Positions 8,712-13,925 of a DNA stretch of 14,870 nt are shown here, piece by piece. Under the pieces are notes generated by a model that saw only the letters and a list, made by a program, of their open reading frames with translations, made no database searches and was not told the DNA's origin. Made by a program: the position numbers and the translations under genes. Every line of letters starts with the position of its first letter. The stretch's first letter is position 1. The stretch comes from Polyangia bacterium (GTDB taxonomy: Bacteria > Myxococcota_A > Polyangia > Polyangiales > Polyangiaceae): the NCBI GenBank assembly GCA_030433055.1, contig JAUILJ010000083.1, forward strand, positions 1 to 14,870, written 5' to 3'.

Positions 8712-9230
8712 TCAGGCGTAGTTGCCGGTCCAGGAGTCCTGAGCCATCGTCGCCTGGCCGTGGACGTTCTCTAGCGTGATGGCGGTGTACACCACCGCGA
8801 GGGCGAGGGTCTCCTCGGTCTGGTCTACGTTGCGGGTACGGGTCGTGTCGTCGTCGTTGTCGCCACCGGTACCGGTCTGGACGTGGAAGTCGGAGATCTG
8901 GACCTCGTGCATCGTCACGATGAACTTCTCGACGTGCTGGCCGTCGTCGCTAATCGTGTGCATCGCGAAGCGCAGCTGCTCGATGGTGTCCTGGTTGGTT
9001 CCGACCTGGAACCAGAGGGGCGTCGCGTGATCGACGGGGATGACGAACCGGGCAGCCTTGTGCTGCTTCTCACCGGAGGCTCGCCGGGTCGCGAGGTTCT
9101 TGGGGAACGCGGTACCGAACGAGAGGTGGGTTACGTCCCAGCAATTCTCACGGTTCGCGCGGGACGAATTCCCCTGAAGCGTGATGCCACCCTTGGTCTT
9201 GCACTCCGAAAGCGAGATATCATATGCCAT
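8712..9230 (-). CDS. hcp: Hcp (TssD) inner tube protein
   Basis: The 172-residue protein begins MAYDISLSECKTKGGITL. It contains the family's features in order: KTKGGI, CWDVTHLSFGTA, RRASGEKQHKAARFVIPVDH, then KFIVTMHEVQISDFHVQTG, and a C-terminal ETLALAVVYTAITLENV segment. Hcp forms hexameric rings that stack into the tube and can carry effectors. An acidic insert (GDNDDDTT) at about residues 129-136 sits in a loop. The ATG at 9230 has a perfect AGGAGG ribosome binding site ten bases upstream, and the leader is A/C-rich without obvious structure, as expected for an abundant protein. The frame stays open upstream for over 1,100 bases, but that part lies antisense to the next gene and is not coding. 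It heads the minus-strand operon under a sigma-54-like promoter. Confidence 0.96.
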   Translation of the reverse strand: MAYDISLSECKTKGGITLQGNSSRANRENCWDVTHLSFGTAFPKNLATRRASGEKQHKAARFVIPVDHATPLWFQVGTNQDTIEQLRFAMHTISDDGQHVEKFIVTMHEVQISDFHVQTGTGGDNDDDTTRTRNVDQTEETLALAVVYTAITLENVHGQATMAQDSWTGNYA

Positions 9231-9240
9231 GTTCGTCGAA

Positions 9241-9246
9241 CCTCCT
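9241..9246 (-). promoter_or_regulatory. Ribosome binding site of hcp
   Basis: Perfect AGGAGG, ten bases from the ATG at 9230. It fixes the hcp start despite the much longer open frame upstream. Confidence 0.85.
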
Positions 9247-9298
9247 GCTGAATTGTTTCCCCGCGGATTAGTTTCCGTCGTGTTGTGATTGTCCCTTA

Positions 9299-9314
9299 AG
9301 CACTCGGCGTGCCA
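9299..9314 (-). promoter_or_regulatory. Sigma-54-like (-24/-12) promoter of hcp
   Basis: The minus strand reads TGGCACG-CCGA-GTGCT, against the RpoN consensus TGGCACG-N4-TTGC[AT]. The -24 block is perfect, the essential GG and GC pairs are kept at the right ten-base spacing, and there is one mismatch (G for T). The predicted start site is near 9288, giving a leader of about 58 bases before hcp. Sigma-54 control of T6SS hcp genes is known in Vibrio, Pseudomonas and other bacteria. Confidence 0.7.
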
Positions 9315-9400
9315 CCTTCGCAGAGCGGGCCCGGAGGCGGTTTTTGCCCTCCCGACGATCCTTGACGCGCCGCGAGGTGCGGAGTTTTGCAGGAAACCGA

Positions 9401-9435
9401 GTGCAGGGAACTGCACGGTGCAAAGTATTGCACCG
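9401..9435. promoter_or_regulatory. Two tandem dyads GTGCAR-N4-YTGCAC (likely regulator or enhancer sites)
   Basis: GTGCAG-GGAA-CTGCAC at 9401-9416 and GTGCAA-AGTA-TTGCAC at 9418-9433 (arms extend to 8 bp, 9416-9435). Both have the same architecture, and their centres are 17 bp apart. A third, imperfect copy (GTGCGG-AGTT-TTGCAG) lies at 9377-9392. The centres fall near -97, -121 and -138 from the predicted hcp start site, in the usual range for binding sites of sigma-54 enhancer-binding proteins. The sites also lie 95-127 bp before the divergent lipoprotein gene. The regulator itself is not in the window. Confidence 0.6.
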
Positions 9436-9527
9436 GCTGGTCGCATTCCCGGGTAGGGAAATATCCGACCAAGTACGCGATGGCTTTCTTGGCCGTCCTT
9501 CGCGCGTATTGGCAAAGTTGTCGCAGG

Positions 9528-10496
9528 ATGGAAGCCAGGCGAAGACTGCGGCGATTTCTGGGAGTTGGCCTTGGGCTGGGCTCTTTGGGGGGAGTCGCGG
9601 CGTGCACGGACGCGATCCCGAAGTCCTTGGATGGCGACTTGACGCGCAGGGTTGCCCCTGTGCCGGCGTGCGTCATGAGGCTGCCACCGAAGGGTAAGAG
9701 CTCCAGCTTTTCCCGGACTCTGCGTGAGGAGCAGTACTGGAAGCTCGTCTTCCCCGCGTTCAATGAGCGTCGGCAGGAGCTGCCCAAAGACGCAAAGGAC
9801 TGCGCGGGGCACGATGTGTATGGCCAGGAAGCGCTCCAAGGGGGGCGACCCCTGCGTGGCTGGCCCTTCCGGATCAAGGAAGGCGACGTGGTGTTCGGGG
9901 CGGGAGGCAGCAAGCTGAGGCTGGTCTGGCTCCGCACCCACGCCTATGCCGACGGAACCGCCGGGGGCGCCTTGGCGCTGGTCAGGACGCTGGACGACCA
10001 AGCGGAGGCCTACGGCGTGGGGGTCTATCGGGGCCCGCCGGAGCAGTCCAAGCTGCGCATCGAGCGCATGGGCTCCGAGGTGATCCCTACGGTCCAAGCG
10101 GAGGGATGCCTGCATCCCAAAGGCCAGACTCCGTGTGAGACGACGCTCAACATCTTCCTGCCCCGCCGGGGTGAGCTGCGCCTGGCCGCCCAGGTTCCCC
10201 TCGATCGCGTGGGCATCGCGAGGAATGCAGAGCCTGGCATGGGCGGGCCCATCGTCTATCGGCTGACCTCGTCGCCCACCTTCGAAGAGGGGAAGATCCG
10301 AGTGCTCGAGCAAGTTTCCGCAGAGGATTCTCTTGGCCGGCAACTGCGCAAGGCCGAACTCGAGCGAGTCTACACTCTCAGTGAGGGGCACCTAGTCGAG
10401 AGCGAGCCTTCGCTGTGGACCCGCGTGTTCGAGACTGATAACCCGCCAGAGGGCGGGGTTCCCTCAGAGGGCGGTAACCCGCCAGAGGGTAAATGA
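9528..10496 (+). CDS. Putative outer-membrane lipoprotein of unknown function
   Basis: I do not recognise the family. From the ATG at 9528 the 322-residue product has a lipoprotein signal: a basic start MEARRRLRRF, a Gly/Leu core, and the lipobox GVAAC with the lipid-bearing Cys at 26. Thr at +2 suggests the outer membrane by the E. coli sorting rule. The mature part is soluble-looking, with four more cysteines (48, 92, 194, 203) that could form disulfides. The C-terminus ends in three six-residue repeats, NPPEGG-VPSEGG-NPPEGK. In-frame starts further up (9387, 9480) would put 16-47 extra residues before the signal and overlap the tandem dyads, so 9528 is preferred although its ribosome binding site is weak. 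It is divergent from hcp, shares that regulatory region, and has its own terminator. Its length is well above that of TssJ, so it is not a plain TssJ. A long antisense frame exists over it, but the signal peptide supports this strand. Confidence 0.72.
   Translation: MEARRRLRRFLGVGLGLGSLGGVAACTDAIPKSLDGDLTRRVAPVPACVMRLPPKGKSSSFSRTLREEQYWKLVFPAFNERRQELPKDAKDCAGHDVYGQEALQGGRPLRGWPFRIKEGDVVFGAGGSKLRLVWLRTHAYADGTAGGALALVRTLDDQAEAYGVGVYRGPPEQSKLRIERMGSEVIPTVQAEGCLHPKGQTPCETTLNIFLPRRGELRLAAQVPLDRVGIARNAEPGMGGPIVYRLTSSPTFEEGKIRVLEQVSAEDSLGRQLRKAELERVYTLSEGHLVESEPSLWTRVFETDNPPEGGVPSEGGNPPEGK
10440..10493 (+). repeat. Three in-frame 18-bp tandem repeats at the end of the lipoprotein gene
   Basis: The first and third units share TAACCCGCCAGAGGG (10439-10453 and 10475-10489, 36 bp apart), and the middle unit is diverged (GTTCCCTCAGAGGGCGGT). 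They encode the six-residue units NPPEGG, VPSEGG and NPPEGK before the stop codon. Confidence 0.85.
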
Positions 10497-10553
10497 GCGT
10501 GGAGCCACGACAGCTGGGGTGCGCGAACCTTGCGCCTGCCAGAGAGCGAGCAG

Positions 10554-10578
10554 AGCAGGCAAGAAGCCTGCTTTTATT
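10554..10578 (+). terminator. Rho-independent terminator after the lipoprotein gene
   Basis: A 7-bp stem AGCAGGC/GCCTGCT with loop AAGAA is followed by TTTTATT. It separates the lipoprotein gene from the outer membrane protein gene, which must then have its own promoter in 10579-10649. I see no convincing -35/-10 pair there. Confidence 0.82.
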
Positions 10579-10649
10579 GCCGATTTGGTTCCGCGCCGAA
10601 GAACCTCAACTAACGTCTTGTTTCGGATCCCGTTGCTCCTGAGATCGCG

Positions 10650-12293
10650 ATGAGCTTGCTGCGCCGCTTCTTACCGCTTGCCCTCGGTATCACGCTTTCG
10701 ATACCTGTATGTGCGCTCACTTCGAGCGAGGCACATGCGCAGAGCGTGCTGGATCAGAAGTACTCTGAAGGGTTCGCCCTTCAGACTCTCGAGCCCGCGC
10801 CCGCCGGTGACTGGTTCTTCGCAGCACCCGACGCCAACGTGGGCGACACTCAGCTGTATGCGATGGCCTTCGGGAGCTGGGCGTTCTCCGCCCCCTTTAT
10901 CCGTCAGGACCCCGTTACCGCGGAGAAACGTCGGGTAAACAAGTATCAGTTCTACACCCACGCAGACCTCAGCCTCGCCATCGAGGACATCCTGCTGCTC
11001 AACTTCGACCTCCCGTTCGTTCCTTACCAGGACGGTCAGGTCGGCGCGGCGAACGAGCCCGGGGGCGGCGTGTTTGCCGACCCTCGTGTGGGGGCACGGC
11101 TGAACCTAATCGGCACGCGCCTCGATCCCATCGCGATTGGGCTCGGCGTCGACACCTGGATCCCGATCGGTAGCGAGGATGAGCTGGCGAGCGACGGCTC
11201 GTTCCGCGCGAATCCGAAGCTCTTGCTCAGCGGTCGACTGGGGGACCTGATCTACTCCGCGTCGGGGGGTTATCTCGCGCGAAAGGACTACTTTTCGGGC
11301 TCATTGGAGACCGGTCCTTCCCTTACATTTTCCGCAGGGCTAGGCTTGTTGTTCTTGAAGGACGCGCTCCAGGCTAGCGCCGAGGTCTACGGCTACAGCA
11401 CGTTCGATTCCCAGTTCGGGAGTTTGTTTTCGAAGCGCACGACCCCTGGCGGTGCCCTGTTCGGCCTGAAATACCGTGCAGGCGACATCGTCATTGGCGC
11501 TGCGGCCGGCCCAGGCCTCACTCAGTCCCCCGGCGCCGCCACTCGCGGTGTGCTCAGCGTGGCCTACTCGCCGGCACCGGATGCGCAAGCGTCGCTCGAC
11601 AACGGTCCCGGCGACACCGACGGCGACAAGATCCGCAATGCCATCGATGCGTGTCCTGAAGAAGCAGGGCCGTCACGTCCCGAGAGCGACAAGGCCCGCA
11701 TGGGTTGCCCGAAGCACTACTTCGACCACGACGACGATGGTCTGATGGACTGGCAGGACGATTGTCCGACGGTTGCCGGCTTCGCACGCAACGGCGGTCA
11801 CACTCCGAATGGCTGTCCCGAGCCCGAGCTGGACACGGATCAGGACAAGATCCCCGACGAGTACGACGCTTGTCCCGACGATGTCGGCGCGGCCGAGTAC
11901 GGCGGCTGCCCGGCCCACAAGGCCCTGGGAGCGGACGAGAAGTTCGAGATCATCGTCACTTCGGCCGAGGTCGAACGAGTCGACTCCGACACCGAGCGCG
12001 TGGTGATTCGGCTCAACGCACCCGTCGAGCTGTCATCCAGCAGCGGTGGCACGGTGGTGCGCTACCAGCTGACTGGCGCGAAGCTCACCGAGGACACCAA
12101 GAACCTGTTCAAGCAGCACCAGGACGACAAGGACTCCGCTCTGTCGGGTGTGAAGCTCGAAGACTTGAGCGGCCGCGTGATCCTCACGGTAACGATTCGC
12201 GGCGGCGGCTTCGAGCCGAAGATGCGCTACAAGACGGATCTCGAAGGCGGAGCGATCCTGTACATCGACTTCCCGCGTCGCTGGCAGAAGTAG
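10650..12293 (+). CDS. Outer membrane beta-barrel protein with TSP3 repeats and AMIN-like C-terminus
   Basis: The protein has 547 residues. A signal peptide covers 1-30, with a likely cut after AHA. Residues about 40-308 form alternating amphipathic strands with many aromatic and glycine residues, as in OmpA-type barrels. Thrombospondin type 3 calcium-binding repeats follow: DTDGDKIRNAIDACPEEAG (322-340), DHDDDGLMDWQDDCP (359-373) and DTDQDKIPDEYDACPDDVG (395-413), with six cysteines between 335 and 420. Such proteins usually end in an OmpA peptidoglycan-binding domain. Here the last 115 residues lack the OmpA signature and instead look like an AMIN-type beta domain (RVVIRLNAPVE, GVKLEDLSGRVILTVTIRGG, AILYIDFPR); this last assignment is tentative. 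The role is probably envelope anchoring or structure. A link to the T6SS is only by neighbourhood, and a terminator separates it from the gene before. Confidence 0.8.
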   Translation: MSLLRRFLPLALGITLSIPVCALTSSEAHAQSVLDQKYSEGFALQTLEPAPAGDWFFAAPDANVGDTQLYAMAFGSWAFSAPFIRQDPVTAEKRRVNKYQFYTHADLSLAIEDILLLNFDLPFVPYQDGQVGAANEPGGGVFADPRVGARLNLIGTRLDPIAIGLGVDTWIPIGSEDELASDGSFRANPKLLLSGRLGDLIYSASGGYLARKDYFSGSLETGPSLTFSAGLGLLFLKDALQASAEVYGYSTFDSQFGSLFSKRTTPGGALFGLKYRAGDIVIGAAAGPGLTQSPGAATRGVLSVAYSPAPDAQASLDNGPGDTDGDKIRNAIDACPEEAGPSRPESDKARMGCPKHYFDHDDDGLMDWQDDCPTVAGFARNGGHTPNGCPEPELDTDQDKIPDEYDACPDDVGAAEYGGCPAHKALGADEKFEIIVTSAEVERVDSDTERVVIRLNAPVELSSSSGGTVVRYQLTGAKLTEDTKNLFKQHQDDKDSALSGVKLEDLSGRVILTVTIRGGGFEPKMRYKTDLEGGAILYIDFPRRWQK

Positions 12294-12317
12294 CCAAGCG
12301 CCTCGAAGAGTGGCCGT

Positions 12318-12343
12318 GCGGTGCCGCCCAGCGCGGTGCCGCC
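12318..12343 (+). repeat. Short direct repeat GCGGTGCCGCC, two copies
   Basis: Two 11-bp copies at 12318-12328 and 12333-12343, in the 136-bp gap between the convergent outer membrane protein and immunity genes. Confidence 0.6.
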
Positions 12344-12352
12344 TAACCCCCA

Positions 12353-12385
12353 ACCCCGAGCTCGCGCTCAGCCAGTGCTTGGGGT
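12353..12385. terminator. Possible weak hairpin between convergent genes
   Basis: Arms ACCCCGAGC (12353-12361) and GCTTGGGGT (12377-12385) pair over 9 bp with one G-U pair and a 15-base loop. No T run follows on either strand, so it would be at best a factor-dependent or weak terminator between the outer membrane protein gene and the immunity gene. Confidence 0.3.
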
Positions 12386-12429
12386 GAGGCGCGGCGTTCG
12401 TCCGGCGCGCTGACCGCGGACGCCCTGCT

Positions 12430-12735
12430 TCAGGGGAGCCGATTCCAGCTCACCCGAAAGCCGTAGTCCAGCTCCTTGAGCCAGGTGGCATACTCGGGAT
12501 CGCTCTCCTCAAAATTCCGAGCGGCAATTGGACCGAGGGTGATGCGATCCGCTTCCTCAGCCGTGGGGGAGCGGGAGCCCTTGGTACACTCTTCCATGAA
12601 ATCGAGCTGACGCTTGATCACCACGGCCATGTGCCAGCTGGGATCGGCCTTGAGCATGTCGTCGGTGCGCTTTTGCGCGTCCTGCAGCATGAAGCGCCAG
12701 GTCAGCTTGCTCTGGATGATGTTCGGCTTGACCAT
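12430..12735 (-). CDS. Tsi6-like immunity protein
   Basis: The protein has 101 residues and no signal peptide, so it is cytoplasmic. Residues 64-81, RITLGPIAARNFEESDPE, match as I recall it the Pseudomonas aeruginosa Tsi6 segment RLTLGSIAVKEFDETDPE. The upstream helix VVIKRQLDFMEE also corresponds to the Tsi6 helix with EKQLQYI, and the total length (about 93 in Tsi6) agrees. Tsi6 binds and blocks Tse6, a T6SS-delivered NAD(P)+ glycohydrolase. The gene lies 41 bp after the effector gene on the same strand, the normal effector-then-immunity order. Its role is to protect the producer and sister cells. Comparison is from memory, without a database search. Confidence 0.75.
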   Translation of the reverse strand: MVKPNIIQSKLTWRFMLQDAQKRTDDMLKADPSWHMAVVIKRQLDFMEECTKGSRSPTAEEADRITLGPIAARNFEESDPEYATWLKELDYGFRVSWNRLP

Positions 12736-12776
12736 GAGATCCGAGTCCTACCAAGGATTGGGGCGCGGCGCAGGGC

Positions 12777-13850
12777 TCACGGGCTCGTCTGCGAGACACC
12801 GCCTTGGTTGCCTCGCGGGATGAACGTCTGCTGCCCACCACCAGGGGTGTCCTTGGGCTCACCGCTGTGCGACCACGTGTCCGTGACCGGCGCGGCTGTG
12901 CTCTGGAGCCCCGTGGCAGGTTGGTCGTCCGCAACGGTGTACGACCGCTCCTCGCGGGGCACGACTCGGGGTGGGGTGTTCCCGTCGGCCGGCACGAGCA
13001 CGCGATCGTTGATGCCCAGCTGGCCGGGCGTGGTGCTCTGGTCGGTCGCGAAGTACTGGCCGGTGGAGCCGCCAGGGAACGAATGCTGATGGAGCTGGTC
13101 GCCGTTGGGCCCGCCGCCGCTCGGTGGGACGGTCACCGTGCGTACGGGCTGGTTCATGTCGATGCCGCGGGTATGGGATGCGATGTCGGCTTGGCTCATG
13201 CCTGGACATTGCTCTGCGTAGAACGCGTCTGCGACCTTTTGCCGCGCGGCAACCTGCTCCGGGCTGTTGCCTGGCGCAGCGGCCAGGTCCGCCTCTCGCT
13301 GGCTGACTCCTGCTGGCGGAGGCGCAGCCGCTGAGTTGCTCCCGCCACCGCCGCTGCCACCGCCACCGGAGGGACCTTGATTGCTGGGACCCCCAGGGCC
13401 GCCCGCGCCACCGCCGCCGCCACCGCCGCCGCCTGCGCCGCCACCTGCGCCGCTCGCGGAGCCTCCAGCGCCCACGGTGATTCCTTTGTTCATCTGCCCC
13501 GGGCTACCGGTGATGCCAGCCATGCCCAGCTCGATGAGCACGGTCGGCGCGCCCATGATGGGGAACGTCGGCCCACCGGTGTTGAGGCTGAGGGTCTCCT
13601 TGAGCGTGCCGGGCTCATTGCCGTGGCACTTGCTCATGACCGACCCTACGGTCATCACGTCCGCACCCTCGATCTTGGTGCGCATCGCCTGGTCCGTGAT
13701 GCCCTCGGACACCATCCCGGTGGTCGGGTAAGGGAGCGGGAGCGGGCTCGGCGCCGCCGGGGTCGTACACACGCTCACCGCACAACCCACGCAGTTGTGG
13801 TTGGACTTCTTGGTGACGCAATCCGTCTTGCAGGCTGTTACCTTGCCCAT
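12777..13850 (-). CDS. PAAR-like (DUF4150) T6SS effector with a C-terminal NADase-type toxin domain
   Basis: From the ATG at 13850 the product has 357 residues. Residues about 20-120 are a DUF4150 PAAR-like spike-tip domain: CTTPAAPSPLPLPYPTTGM, then TKIEGADVMTVGSVMSKCHGNEPGT, and GGPTFPIMGAPTV. A nearly pure Gly/Ser linker spans about 127-172. The C-terminal 180 residues hold the putative toxin. GQYFATDQSTTPGQLGI (264-280) and TPGGGQQTFIP (335-345) resemble the G-x-[YF]...TP...L and PGGGxQ motifs of TNT-type NAD glycohydrolases, where the Gln is catalytic. The downstream Tsi6-like gene supports a Tse6-like NAD(P)-degrading activity. The N-terminus is cysteine-rich (7, 11, 20, 23, 28). No transmembrane segments are seen, unlike Tse6, and no Eag chaperone gene is near. 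A GTG at 13904 could add 18 residues, but the ATG has a better ribosome binding site and leaves room for divergent promoters. Confidence 0.82.
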   Translation of the reverse strand: MGKVTACKTDCVTKKSNHNCVGCAVSVCTTPAAPSPLPLPYPTTGMVSEGITDQAMRTKIEGADVMTVGSVMSKCHGNEPGTLKETLSLNTGGPTFPIMGAPTVLIELGMAGITGSPGQMNKGITVGAGGSASGAGGGAGGGGGGGGGAGGPGGPSNQGPSGGGGSGGGGSNSAAAPPPAGVSQREADLAAAPGNSPEQVAARQKVADAFYAEQCPGMSQADIASHTRGIDMNQPVRTVTVPPSGGGPNGDQLHQHSFPGGSTGQYFATDQSTTPGQLGINDRVLVPADGNTPPRVVPREERSYTVADDQPATGLQSTAAPVTDTWSHSGEPKDTPGGGQQTFIPRGNQGGVSQTSP

Positions 13851-13852
13851 GG

Positions 13853-13860
13853 CCTCCCCC
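13853..13860 (-). promoter_or_regulatory. Ribosome binding site favouring the ATG start of the effector gene
   Basis: GGGGGAGG two bases before the ATG at 13850. It is close but strong, and better than what precedes the in-frame GTG at 13904. Confidence 0.5.
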
Positions 13861-13925
13861 AGAAGGTACCAAGGATCGCCCTGCTCGGTAGCCCTGTTGG
13901 GCACGCCTTGGATATAGTTCCCGCC

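Noticed and set aside
9417..9435. Possible sigma-54 promoter reading GGTGCAAAGTATTGCA toward the lipoprotein gene
   Set aside because: The GG and GC pairs are 11 bases apart instead of 10, and the sequence is better explained as a dyad.
9231..10391. Upstream extension of the hcp frame to a 559-residue minus-strand ORF
   Set aside because: hcp has a perfect ribosome binding site and a typical N-terminus at 9230. The extension shows no Hcp or other domain, lies over the promoter region and runs antisense to the lipoprotein gene; it is a GC-bias shadow.
13408..13450. CCG-rich run looking like a tandem DNA repeat or structural element
   Set aside because: It is simply the coding sequence of the glycine linker in the effector gene; kept only as a remark on slippage.
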